Shown: in pieces, positions 8,304-16,493 of the stretch
Numbering within the stretch: position 1 is the first letter of the stretch
Layout of the letters: the number at the start of each line of letters is the position of its first letter
NCBI RefSeq assembly: GCF_016107705.1
Contig: NZ_JAEHGC010000006.1
Span: 248,001-312,000, forward strand
Reading direction: 5' to 3'
DNA from: Neobacillus cucumis
GTDB taxonomy: Bacteria > Bacillota > Bacilli > Bacillales_B > DSM-18226
DNA length: 64,000 nt
Notes under the pieces: model-generated
Told to the model about the DNA's origin: nothing
Databases searched by the model: none
The model's input: the letters and a program-made list of their open reading frames with translations, nothing else
Program-made: the position numbers and the translations under genes

Positions 8304-8607
8304 TGAAACGTATATTGATTTTTGTTTTATTCGGTCAGAATCAGGCGGTTTCGCTAAGGAAATAGACCAGATTTTAAAAGAAACTTTTGCGAATAAACGA
8401 TTGAATTGGTTTCTTGAAGAAAAAACAATGGACGAGGCTGAAATGGTTGTTGCAGAGATAAAAGGAATGAGTGATTGGGGCTCTGAAGAAGAAACAATTA
8501 TGTTTCTCGAGGAGAATGCCGGGGAGAAATTTTGGGAGTATCTGCAAGGATACAAGATGTTCATCTATCCGGCAAAGAGAGGATGTAATAGCTGTGGAGT
8601 CCATTAA
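8296..8607 (+). CDS. Hypothetical operon protein with C-terminal CxxC
   Basis: A 103-residue acidic soluble protein of unknown family, with a CNSC pair close to the C-terminus (GCNSCGVH). It overlaps the genes on both sides, so it is translated with the molybdoenzyme operon. A dedicated maturation or redox-accessory role fits the position but nothing in the sequence proves it. It is not recognisably NarJ/TorD-like. Confidence 0.6.
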   Translation: MTSETYIDFCFIRSESGGFAKEIDQILKETFANKRLNWFLEEKTMDEAEMVVAEIKGMSDWGSEEETIMFLEENAGEKFWEYLQGYKMFIYPAKRGCNSCGVH

Positions 8608-8875
8608 TTTAGAGGATCTAAAACGATTTACCGGCGGGCCGGTTGAAATTACGATTCGTGATGCAGAGGGTGGGGATCAAGCACCAACTGTTAACAAAAC
8701 GATAAAAAAAGTGCAGGCATGCCCTGATGGCACACATATCCGCTTTTATTTTGATGATTATTATTTTTTGGCAGTACCACTAGCAAGCGATGTTATTGAA
8801 ACGGAAACCGAATGGTCCGCCTTTGATCCGGAAAGCGGTCTTCATTATATAGTAAAAAAAGTTCAGACTCTCTAA
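8594..8875 (+). CDS. Hypothetical last gene of the molybdoenzyme operon
   Basis: From the GTG at 8594 (after AGAGGA, overlapping the previous gene by 14 bp) this encodes 93 residues: VESINLEDLKRFTGGPVEI through KKVQTL. It is soluble, probably mostly beta-strand. A longer reading from 8471 would lie inside the preceding gene and looks spurious. No family recognised. The short spacing suggests it works with the complex encoded upstream. Confidence 0.6.
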   Translation: MESINLEDLKRFTGGPVEITIRDAEGGDQAPTVNKTIKKVQACPDGTHIRFYFDDYYFLAVPLASDVIETETEWSAFDPESGLHYIVKKVQTL

Positions 8876-8890
8876 AGTGTCTGGCTTTTT
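8864..8890 (+). terminator. Probable terminator of the molybdoenzyme operon
   Basis: A short stem (CAGAC/GTCTG) starting inside the last codons is followed by GCTTTTTT. The stem is weak, so confidence is moderate. Confidence 0.45.
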
Positions 8891-8917
8891 TACTAATAGA
8901 CAGTGCTAATTGTAATT

Positions 8918-9013
8918 GTTGTTGATTGGAGCGGAGGGCGCGAGACTACAGCGCCGAGGAGGCTCCCCGAACCGCCCGCGGAAAGCGAAGCGACTGGAGC
9001 GGAAATCAACAAC
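8918..9013. repeat. Interspersed GC-rich repeat, copy 1
   Basis: A 96-bp element much richer in GC than its surroundings is bounded by the inverted ends GTTGTTGATT and AATCAACAAC. It shares the core GAGGAGGCTCCCCGAACCGC and the edge TTGATTGGAGCGGA with the element at 38037-38173, which lies in the opposite orientation. This type of dispersed intergenic element is familiar from Bacillus genomes. Confidence 0.75.
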
Positions 9014-9050
9014 TAAGTTTAATCCAAAAGGGGTTTAGGAGGGTTGATGA

Positions 9051-9707
9051 ATGACAATTTTACCGTCAAAAGAGGGGATTAGCTCCTACATTATTCACTC
9101 CCAAGAGGAGGAAATTAAACGAATTGCTTTAGAGCTCCATGAGGGGGTTGGCCAAAATCTATATAGTATTTTAACAGGATTACAGTTTGTTGAATCTGGT
9201 ACAGAGCAACCGGCTATGAAGCATTATCTTCGTGAAATGTCTCAGCTTATCGAAAAAACCATCCAAGAAATTAGGCTGCTTTCAGTAGAATTGCATCCTC
9301 CTACCTTAACAACCCTTGGTTTACTTCCCGCCATTAAGAGTTATATTAAGCTGTATACTTCAACATTTGGTATTCTTGTTGACCTGGAATCAATAGGAGA
9401 AGAAAAACAAATTCCCGAGCGGCAAAATATCGCAGTTTTCCGGGTTTGCCAGGAAGCTCTGGCCAATATTGCGAAGTATGCCGATACCTCCAATGTGAAG
9501 ATGAATTTTATTTGGAAAGAGACGGAATTAACCATAACGATTCACGATTTTGGTAAGGGATTTCAACCGGAGGAACATGAAATAACAAGCCCATTATCCG
9601 GGCTTGCAGCGATGAAAGAAAGAATGCTTCTTACTGGCGGACAGTGTTCAATTTCCTCTAAAATAGGAGAAGGAACCTCGATAGAAATATCTCTTCCCTT
9701 GAAATAA
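9051..9707 (+). CDS. Soluble HisKA_3 sensor kinase of the Nre cluster
   Basis: The 218-residue protein has no membrane segment and no PAS or GAF domain. It starts almost directly with the HisKA_3 dimerisation and phosphoacceptor region (ALELHEGVGQNLYSILTGLQ, His near residue 30), then HATPase_c (CQEALANIAKYAD; G box HDFGKGF). It is like the transmitter part of NreB/DegS/NarX. A GGAGGG site precedes the ATG. The response regulator gene follows after 21 bp. With no sensor domain it may rely on the GAF protein, or form a pair with the PAS kinase encoded downstream. Confidence 0.85.
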   Translation: MTILPSKEGISSYIIHSQEEEIKRIALELHEGVGQNLYSILTGLQFVESGTEQPAMKHYLREMSQLIEKTIQEIRLLSVELHPPTLTTLGLLPAIKSYIKLYTSTFGILVDLESIGEEKQIPERQNIAVFRVCQEALANIAKYADTSNVKMNFIWKETELTITIHDFGKGFQPEEHEITSPLSGLAAMKERMLLTGGQCSISSKIGEGTSIEISLPLK

Positions 9708-9728
9708 AGGGACAAAGGGGAGTTAGTT

Positions 9729-10382
9729 TTGATAAAAATCCTATTGGTTGATGATCACGCGGTTGTAAGAATGGGTCTGAAGATGCTCCTTAATACCAAT
9801 CCGATGATGGAAGTAATTGGGGAGGCTTCGGAAGGAAACGAAGGAATAAAGAAGGCATTAAGGCTAAAGCCGGATGTAGTGGTCATGGACTTAAGTATGC
9901 CCCATGGTAAAGATGGGCTTACTGCCACCACCGAGCTCAAAAAGGAAATGCCAACGATCAATATTTTGATTTTAACTATGCATGATGATGAGGAGTATCT
10001 GTTCCGGGCGATTCAGGCAGGTGCATCCGGATGTATTTTAAAAAGTGCACCCCATGATGAATTAATGGCTGCGATTGAATCCGTTGCAGCTGGTGATGCC
10101 TATCTTCACCCGGCAGCTACAAAACGGTTAATGGAAGAATATTTGACAGGAATGAAGCATGACAGTTCAGATACTTATAATCTTTTATCGGAACGGGAAA
10201 AAGAAGTCCTCACCCTCATAGCGAAAGGGTACTCAAACAAGGAAATCGCCGAGCAGCTGGTGATTAGTGTTAAAACGGTTGAAACCCATAAAGGGAACCT
10301 GATGGAAAAGCTGCAAATGAAAACCCGGCCAGAGCTTGTTGAATATGCGGTTAAAAAGGGGTTATTAGGGTATGGTTTTTAA
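9729..10382 (+). CDS. nreC: NarL/NreC-family response regulator
   Basis: A 217-residue regulator with a receiver domain (residues 1-120; acidic pair DD near residue 8, phosphoacceptor D in VVMDLSMP, K in LKSAP) and a LuxR-type HTH (LSEREKEVLTLIAKGYSNKEIA). The start is a TTG preceded by AAAGGGGAG. It sits between two kinases and a GAF sensor, matching NreC, which in Staphylococcus controls nitrate and nitrite reductase genes. It probably regulates the molybdoenzyme operon upstream, but no target site is proved here. Confidence 0.85.
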   Translation: MIKILLVDDHAVVRMGLKMLLNTNPMMEVIGEASEGNEGIKKALRLKPDVVVMDLSMPHGKDGLTATTELKKEMPTINILILTMHDDEEYLFRAIQAGASGCILKSAPHDELMAAIESVAAGDAYLHPAATKRLMEEYLTGMKHDSSDTYNLLSEREKEVLTLIAKGYSNKEIAEQLVISVKTVETHKGNLMEKLQMKTRPELVEYAVKKGLLGYGF

Positions 10383-10397
10383 GGAGAAGCGCCACAG

Positions 10398-10850
10398 ATG
10401 ACGAAATTAAGAGAATTACAGGCAGTTATTGAAATATGTAATCAATTGAAAGCTGCAGTAAATTGTGAGTTTGTGGGGCTTGCCTTTCAAAATGAAATTG
10501 GCCCGGATGTTCGTTGGCATTATGTTTCAGGTAATTTGAATGATAAATATGAACGTATCACCGTTCGTTTTGGGAAGGGAATCGCCGGAAAAATTATTTC
10601 GAGCGGAAGTGCGATGATGCTTCGAAATTTTCCGAAGGATATCATTGGGAAGGTAACAGACTATCCGATTATGCTGGCTGAAAAACTTTTATCCGCATAT
10701 GCGGTTCCACTATTTTTTCATTCTGTCCCTAAAGGGGTATTGCTGATTGGCAATAGGGCAGCACATCTTTTTACCGAACAGGATCAAGAATTGGTAAAGG
10801 ATGCTGCTGAAGCTCTGGAGCAGATTTTAAAAGGGCATACATTACTTTAA
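10398..10850 (+). CDS. nreA: GAF-domain protein, NreA-like nitrate sensor
   Basis: A 150-residue single-domain protein with a GAF fold ([28 protein letters not shown] through [17 protein letters not shown]). NreA of Staphylococcus carnosus is a GAF protein of similar size that binds nitrate and inhibits NreB autophosphorylation when nitrate is absent. Gene order between the response regulator and the PAS kinase supports the same role. The bound ligand is inferred from family and context, not from visible residues. Confidence 0.7.
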   Translation: MTKLRELQAVIEICNQLKAAVNCEFVGLAFQNEIGPDVRWHYVSGNLNDKYERITVRFGKGIAGKIISSGSAMMLRNFPKDIIGKVTDYPIMLAEKLLSAYAVPLFFHSVPKGVLLIGNRAAHLFTEQDQELVKDAAEALEQILKGHTLL

Positions 10851-10863
10851 GGAGGGACCAGAA

Positions 10864-11880
10864 ATGGAAAGAGAAATGCAGCAGATTAAGAATGAACTTT
10901 TAGACTATAAATTTGCTCTTGACGCGTCATCAATTGTAGCGATAACGGATTCCCACGGGATTATTACATATGTGAATGATCAATTTTGCTTGATATCAAA
11001 ATACTCAAGGGAAGAATTATTGGGGCAGGATCATCGGATTATTAACTCCGGATATCATTCAAGGGAGTTTTTTAAAAATATGTGGCGGACGATTGGTTCC
11101 GGTGAGGTCTGGAAGGGGGAAATTCGCAATCGCGCTAAGGATGGAACCCATTATTGGATGGATACAACGATTGTCCCATTTTTAAATGAGAAGGGTAAAC
11201 CTTATCAATATGTTGCAATCCGGTATGAAATCACGGAAAGAAAGCGCGTTGAGCAGGAATTGCAAAAAATGATGACGACCATCATTGATGTCCAGGAAGA
11301 AGAGCGGAAGCGGTTATCAAGAAATTTACATGACGGCATTGGTCAAAATCTTTATAGTCATTTGATTACGATTAATCGGTTGCTTAATGAGCAGGACCAC
11401 CCTCTGCTTCAACAGATGCAACAGGAGGCAACGCAGTTAATTGAGGAAATTCGTGAAATCTCCTGGGAGCTTCGACCATCTGTATTGGATGACCTTGGAT
11501 TGGTTCCGGCGATTCGTTCTTTTCTTTCTCGTTATTCAGAGAACTATAATATTGATGTCTTTTTTGAATGTGTGTTGAACAAAAGGTTGCCGATCAGTAT
11601 TGAATTAACGGTCTATCGGATTATTCAAGAGGCATTAACCAATATCCGCAAATATGCTGATGTTGCTCAAGCAACTGTCACGATAAGGGAAATTGATGAA
11701 CTTGTTAGGGTAATGATTGAAGATAAGGGAATAGGCTTTGATGAAGACACAGTCCAGCGGGGGGTTGGTCTTTTCAGCATGGACGAGCGTGCCCGGGCGG
11801 TTAGCGGGGGCCTATCTATTGTTTCTGAGCCAGGAAAGGGTACGAAAATTATTTTTGAGGTACCTGTTTCTAGAGTTTGA
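10864..11880 (+). CDS. nreB: PAS-HisKA_3 sensor kinase, NreB-like
   Basis: The 338-residue cytoplasmic kinase has a PAS domain with PAC motif (about residues 10-130, ending [12 protein letters not shown]), HisKA_3 with [17 protein letters not shown] near residue 155, and HATPase_c ([22 protein letters not shown]). In NreB of Staphylococcus the PAS domain carries four cysteines that bind an oxygen-labile [4Fe-4S] cluster. Here only one cysteine is visible in the PAS region, so this protein cannot sense oxygen that way and may bind another ligand. It starts 13 bp after the GAF gene. Confidence 0.8.
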   Translation: MEREMQQIKNELLDYKFALDASSIVAITDSHGIITYVNDQFCLISKYSREELLGQDHRIINSGYHSREFFKNMWRTIGSGEVWKGEIRNRAKDGTHYWMDTTIVPFLNEKGKPYQYVAIRYEITERKRVEQELQKMMTTIIDVQEEERKRLSRNLHDGIGQNLYSHLITINRLLNEQDHPLLQQMQQEATQLIEEIREISWELRPSVLDDLGLVPAIRSFLSRYSENYNIDVFFECVLNKRLPISIELTVYRIIQEALTNIRKYADVAQATVTIREIDELVRVMIEDKGIGFDEDTVQRGVGLFSMDERARAVSGGLSIVSEPGKGTKIIFEVPVSRV

Positions 11881-12253
11881 TGGGAGCAGTTCGTTTTGAA
11901 AGGCCGTTGTCCTTCATGGATTTGATGAAGGACGTTTTTCGTGAGTAGCAGTAAGAAACGTCTTTCATAGCTTGGATGAAGGACGTTTTTCGTGAAAAGC
12001 AGCAAGAAACGTCTTTCATGGGTTGGATGAAGGACGTTTTTCGTGAGAAGCAGTAAGAAACGTCATTTCATAGCTTGGATGAAGGACGTTTTTCGTGAGA
12101 AGCAGTAAGAAACGTCTTTCATAGCTTGGATGAAGGAGGTTTTCCTGAAAAGCAACAAAAAACGACCTTCATAGCAGACCGCCCAAATCCCATTCAAAAG
12201 CAAACAAAAAACACACGATTTCAAATCTGAAATCGTGTGTTTTTTATCTATCC
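11881..12253. repeat. Intergenic array of five 51-bp tandem repeats
   Basis: This gap between convergent genes has no ORF worth calling. Units beginning ATGAAGGACG start at 11925, 11976, 12027, 12079 and 12130 and end near 12180; the spacing is 51 bp, once 52. Each unit contains an inverted repeat (ATGAAGGACGTTT with AAACGTCTTTCAT), so each could form its own hairpin. A terminator follows at 12211. Confidence 0.9.
12211..12246. terminator. Bidirectional terminator between nreB and glnS
   Basis: A perfect 13-bp stem (ACACACGATTTCA with TGAAATCGTGTGT) with A-run before and T-run after can end transcripts from both convergent genes. Confidence 0.85.
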
Positions 12254-13918
12254 CTACAGCTTAAACGAACTCTTCAAGGAAACGATCCGGTTAAAGACTA
12301 ATTTTTCCGCAATGGAATCCTTTGGATCTACATTGAAATATCCATGTCTAAAGAATTGGAATTTGTCATGCGGCATACTTTCTTTCATATTTGGCTCAAC
12401 AAACCCTTGGAATACCTCTAGAGAATTTGGGTTCACATTATCTAAAAATGTTTTTTCCTTGCCATCATTTTCTTCTTCGGTTTCATCCAAAATTAATGGC
12501 TCATATAAACGGAACTCTGCCGGAACAGCATGCGCCGCCTCTACCCAGTGAATCGTTCCCTTCACCTTACGGCCGGTAAAACCGGTACCGCTCTTTGTTT
12601 CAGGATCATACGTACAGTGCAGTTCCACGACCTTGCCATTCGCATCCTTAATCACTTCTTCACATTTGATGAAATAAGCATGCTTTAAGCGAACCTCATT
12701 CCCAGGGAACAAACGGAAGTATTTTTTCGGCGGATCTTCCATAAAGTCGTCCTGCTCAATATAGATTTCACGGGAGAATGGAATCTTCCGCATACCCATT
12801 TCAGGGTTTTCCGGATTGATCTCGGCATCCAACAACTCAATTTGTCCTTCCGGATAGTTCGTAATCACCACTTTTAACGGATTAATCACACCCATTGTCC
12901 GCGGCGCTTTTAATTTTAAATCTTCACGAACAAAGTGCTCGAGCATTTGGGAATCCACTACACCTGAACCTTTAGAAACCCCTGTTTCGCGAACAAAATT
13001 ACGAATTGATTCCGGGGTGAATCCTCTTCTTCTCATTCCAGAAATCGTCGGCATCCGCGGATCATCCCAGCCGTCAACATATTCTTCTTCAACAAGCTGC
13101 TTTAGCTTGCGTTTACTCATAACAGTATTAGAGATATTTAAACGGCCAAATTCAATTTGCTGCGGTGTGCTCTCCATTTCACATTGCTCCACAACCCAAT
13201 TGTATAGTGGTCGCTGATCCTCAAACTCGATTGTACAAATGGAGTGTGTAACGCCTTCAATCGCATCCTCAAGCGGATGGGCGAAAGCATACATCGGATA
13301 AATGCACCATTTATCACCCGTGTTATGGTGGGGCGCATGGGCAATACGATAAATGACAGGGTCACGGAGATTAATGTTAGGTGAAGACATATCGATTTTA
13401 GCCCGAAGAACCTTCTCGCCATTCCCGAACTCTCCTGCCCGCATCTTTTCAAATAATTCAAGGTTTTCTTCAATCGAACGATTACGGTAAGGACTTTCTT
13501 TCCCAGGCTCTGTAAGTGTACCGCGGTATTCACGGATTTCATCTGCGGAGAGATCATCTACATAAGCTAAACCTTTTTTTATTAAAAGAACAGCACGGCT
13601 GTACATTTCTTCAAAATAGTTGGAGGCGAAAAATAAGTCATCCCATTCAAATCCAAGCCATTTTACGTCTTCTTTAATAGAGTTAACGAATTCAACGTCC
13701 TCTTTTAACGGATTCGTATCATCAAATCGTAAATTCGTTTTTCCGTTAAAATCATCTGCTAAGCCAAAGTTGATAATAATTGATTTTGCATGACCAATAT
13801 GTAAATATCCGTTTGGCTCAGGTGGAAAGCGGGTTACGACCGTTTGATGTTTTCCGGATTCTAAATCCTTTATCATGACATCTTTTATAAAATTGGAATT
13901 ATGTTCCACTATTTTCAA
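12254..13918 (-). CDS. glnS: Glutaminyl-tRNA synthetase
   Basis: The 554-residue protein has the class I signature at the N-terminus ([16 protein letters not shown]), the KMSKS-like loop VMSKRKL near residue 270, and the C-terminal anticodon-binding beta-barrel region. Length equals the usual bacterial GlnRS. It charges tRNA-Gln with glutamine directly. Most Bacillus species lack GlnRS and use GluRS plus GatCAB transamidation, so its presence here is unusual and suggests horizontal acquisition or retention alongside GatCAB. It is a single gene with its own terminator. Identification is secure. Confidence 0.95.
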   Translation of the reverse strand: MKIVEHNSNFIKDVMIKDLESGKHQTVVTRFPPEPNGYLHIGHAKSIIINFGLADDFNGKTNLRFDDTNPLKEDVEFVNSIKEDVKWLGFEWDDLFFASNYFEEMYSRAVLLIKKGLAYVDDLSADEIREYRGTLTEPGKESPYRNRSIEENLELFEKMRAGEFGNGEKVLRAKIDMSSPNINLRDPVIYRIAHAPHHNTGDKWCIYPMYAFAHPLEDAIEGVTHSICTIEFEDQRPLYNWVVEQCEMESTPQQIEFGRLNISNTVMSKRKLKQLVEEEYVDGWDDPRMPTISGMRRRGFTPESIRNFVRETGVSKGSGVVDSQMLEHFVREDLKLKAPRTMGVINPLKVVITNYPEGQIELLDAEINPENPEMGMRKIPFSREIYIEQDDFMEDPPKKYFRLFPGNEVRLKHAYFIKCEEVIKDANGKVVELHCTYDPETKSGTGFTGRKVKGTIHWVEAAHAVPAEFRLYEPLILDETEEENDGKEKTFLDNVNPNSLEVFQGFVEPNMKESMPHDKFQFFRHGYFNVDPKDSIAEKLVFNRIVSLKSSFKL

Positions 13919-14084
13919 CCTCTTTCATTGTATCTACTACTATAAATACCATAAATACTGATATTTTTCCATTATTCCCATCAATCATAAGCATAACAGA
14001 ATGGAAATAAATTTTAAAATTGCAAAAGTAACTAAATTAAAGATAAAATCAATGGATATATGGGTAAATGAGAGGAGAAGGTTT

Positions 14085-15071
14085 ATGCTTAATCTGGGAA
14101 CAGTAGGAACAGGATGGATTACCGCAAGATTTATTGAGGCAGCAAAACATAGTGGAAAACTTAATTTAACAGCCGTTTATTCAAGAACGGAGCAAAAAGC
14201 AAAACAACTCGCAGAAACATATCATTCACCAAATTTTTATACAGATTTAAATGAAATGGCTAGCAGTACTTCGATCGATGCTGTTTATATTGCGTCACCC
14301 AATTCTGTTCATTTTGAACAGGCTCTTTTATTTTTAAAAAATAAAAAACACGTAATTTGTGAAAAGCCTATTTTTTCTACTACAGCTGAATTAGAAGAGG
14401 CTTACCGAACAGCTGAAGAGAATGGTGTGTTTTTATTCGAAGCAATCCGCAATATCCATACACCTAATTTTGCAATCTTAAAAGAAAATCTCCATTTAGC
14501 AGGAAAGCTTAGGAGTACTGTTTTGCCTTATATCCAGTATTCCTCTCGCTACGATTTATTTTTACAAGGAGAAGTGCCAAATATCTTCTCGGCAGAATAT
14601 TCCGGTGGGGCACTGGTTGATTTAGGAGTATATCCTCTTTATTTAGCGGTTGGATTATTCGGTAAGCCTGAAAAAGTAGTCTATCATCCAGTTTTACTAC
14701 ATAGCGGGGTGGACGGAAGCGGTACACTTGTATTAACGTATGATGGTTTTGTTTGTACCATTCTTTGTTCTAAAATATCTCATTCCGAAATCCCTTGTGA
14801 AATCCATGGGGAGAAAGGGACCTTCGTTCTTGAGGATGCGGCACCAATTTCAGAGATCAAGTTTTTAGACAGTCATACAAAGAAAAGCCAAATCCTGAGT
14901 GTGGAGCAATATGACAAGGATATGGTATACGAATGCATTAATTTGACTGAAATCATTGAAACCAATAATCATCAGAAATATGAAGAGTTGAAGAATTGGA
15001 GTCAAATTGTCCTTGAGGTAACGGAAGAAGCACGTAGACAAAATCAGATTATTTTTGATGTTGAAAAATAA
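14085..15071 (+). CDS. Gfo/Idh/MocA-family NAD(P)-dependent oxidoreductase
   Basis: The ATG at 14085 follows GAGGAGAAGG and gives 328 residues; an upstream in-frame ATG at 14001 has no such site. The N-terminal Rossmann fold (NLGTVGTGWITARFIEAA), the conserved EKP motif (VICEKPIFST) and the C-terminal Gfo/Idh domain (GGALVDLGVYPLYLA) are all present. These enzymes oxidise or reduce sugars and related polyols; the substrate cannot be read from sequence. It stands alone, divergent from glnS. Confidence 0.88.
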   Translation: MLNLGTVGTGWITARFIEAAKHSGKLNLTAVYSRTEQKAKQLAETYHSPNFYTDLNEMASSTSIDAVYIASPNSVHFEQALLFLKNKKHVICEKPIFSTTAELEEAYRTAEENGVFLFEAIRNIHTPNFAILKENLHLAGKLRSTVLPYIQYSSRYDLFLQGEVPNIFSAEYSGGALVDLGVYPLYLAVGLFGKPEKVVYHPVLLHSGVDGSGTLVLTYDGFVCTILCSKISHSEIPCEIHGEKGTFVLEDAAPISEIKFLDSHTKKSQILSVEQYDKDMVYECINLTEIIETNNHQKYEELKNWSQIVLEVTEEARRQNQIIFDVEK

Positions 15072-15073
15072 GA

Positions 15074-15101
15074 AAAGGTCGGGATTCCCCGGCCTTTATT
15101 T
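15074..15101 (+). terminator. Terminator after the Gfo/Idh/MocA gene
   Basis: A stem AAAGGTCGGG...CCCCGGCCTTT, followed by ATTTTG. Confidence 0.8.
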
Positions 15102-15152
15102 TGTCTACTTTGAGAAAGTTTTTGTGAACTCTTTATGAAATCAATGAGGCAA

Positions 15153-15166
15153 ATGATTTTTATCAC
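15153..15166 (+). promoter_or_regulatory. Fnr-like box upstream of the NapH-like gene
   Basis: ATGAT-TTTT-ATCAC matches eight of ten positions of the FNR palindrome TTGAT-N4-ATCAA. Its centre is about 42 bp before a start site expected from the -10-like TATAGT at 15190-15195, the usual place for an activating Fnr-family protein. Confidence 0.5.
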
Positions 15167-15226
15167 ACTCCCCTCATATATCCATTCCATATAGTTAGGA
15201 TATTGAAAGTTTGGGAGGGAACTGTG

Positions 15227-16246
15227 ATGAAATCAAAGGCCTGGTATATAAAACAGCTAAAACGAAAGCCCGTTCAAATAACAAGACATATTGTTCAAGC
15301 TCTGTTCCTATTATTCTTACTCTATGTCGGACTGAGATTTTATCAATTTTATCTGCACTTTGAGACGCTTGGAAAAGAGCCCTTTGTTGAACGGCCGTCT
15401 GCTGTTGAAGGCTTCTTGCCAATTAGTGCCCTCGTGGGATTGAAGGTATGGCTGACAAGTGGTGATTTTGACAAAATCCACCCGGCGGGGCTTGTGCTAT
15501 TTACCTTTTTTGTTGGATCGGGAATTCTTTTTCGTAAATCTTTTTGCAGTTGGTTTTGTCCGGTTGGAACGGTAAGTGAATGGACCGGGATGCTTGGAAA
15601 AAAACTGTTTAAAAGGAACTTTGACCTTCCACAGCCGCTCGTATGGTTATTAATGCCACTAAAATATTTATTACTCTTATTCTTTTTAAAAATGATTATC
15701 TTTGATATGCCGACATTTGTGGCGAAAGGCTTCCTGGAGGATCCCTATAACAAAGTTTCTGATGTGAAAATGCTGCTGTTTTTCTTAAATATCGGCGGCT
15801 TCACTTTAAAATTTATTTTGGTCATGTTCGTTCTTTCATTATTTTTTAAAAACTTTTGGTGCCGTTTCCTTTGTCCTTACGGTGCGATGATTGGGCTTGG
15901 TTCGATTCTTAGAATCACAAAAGTCCGAAGAAATGAGGATACCTGCACGAACTGTGAAATGTGTACAAAGGTTTGTCCGCAAAGAATAAAGGTACATACA
16001 AAAAAGGCAGTCGTGACTCCAAACTGTACGGCTTGCATGCAATGCGTGGAGGTATGTCCAATCAAAGATACATTAAATATGACGGTTGCCAATAAAAAGG
16101 TAAACAAATGGGTTGTTCCTGTAACTTTCCTTGCTTTCTTTTTATTGGTGGTTGGGATTGCAAAAATAACCGGTCACTGGAACACCATCATTTCCTATGA
16201 AGAATGGAAACAGTTGATTCCGGAGGTGAATAATATCGGGCATTAA
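15227..16246 (+). CDS. NapH/CcoG-like membrane ferredoxin
   Basis: From the ATG at 15227 (after GGGAGGGAACTGTG) the protein has 339 residues and five or so membrane helices. Two membrane-proximal CxxxCP motifs (CSWFCPVG, CRFLCPYG) lie near residues 107 and 212. A C-terminal pair of [4Fe-4S] motifs follows (CTNCEMCTKVCP, CTACMQCVEVCP, about residues 240-285). NapH/NosR-type proteins of this layout move electrons from quinol across the membrane to reductases. A partner enzyme is not adjacent; an Fnr-like box upstream suggests anaerobic expression. Confidence 0.82.
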   Translation: MKSKAWYIKQLKRKPVQITRHIVQALFLLFLLYVGLRFYQFYLHFETLGKEPFVERPSAVEGFLPISALVGLKVWLTSGDFDKIHPAGLVLFTFFVGSGILFRKSFCSWFCPVGTVSEWTGMLGKKLFKRNFDLPQPLVWLLMPLKYLLLLFFLKMIIFDMPTFVAKGFLEDPYNKVSDVKMLLFFLNIGGFTLKFILVMFVLSLFFKNFWCRFLCPYGAMIGLGSILRITKVRRNEDTCTNCEMCTKVCPQRIKVHTKKAVVTPNCTACMQCVEVCPIKDTLNMTVANKKVNKWVVPVTFLAFFLLVVGIAKITGHWNTIISYEEWKQLIPEVNNIGH

Positions 16247-16340
16247 GTCTAAAAGCACCTTTATGAGGGGGAAATTAAAAATTAAAGGCGATATTGGCAA
16301 AGCCTTAAAGCTGGAAAATATTTTAAAGCAATATAACTAA
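16230..16340 (+). pseudogene. Relic of an SCP-2 sterol-transfer domain C-terminus
   Basis: Reading from 16263 gives MRGKLKIKGDIGKALKLENI and a few more residues before a stop. The segment is typical of the last strand and helix of SCP-2 sterol-carrier domains. The in-frame extension upstream stops at 16227 and has no good start codon, so only the tail of the gene remains. A GGAGGTG at 16222 may be the old ribosome site. Confidence 0.4.
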
Positions 16341-16493
16341 AAGACCATTTATAGAAGAATCAAAAAGGTGGGGAATTCGTTGTCAAGCGAACGATGAAGC
16401 TCATTTCACCGAAACCCCTTAGAGTTTTGGTCTCATCGGCACATCGGGACATTTCCCCCATATATTATAGATAAAAAAATAAACTGGGGGATT

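Noticed and set aside
11667..12005. 112-residue minus-strand ORF over the 51-bp repeats
   Set aside because: It arises from open frames in the repeats and in the antisense of the PAS kinase gene; no start signal.
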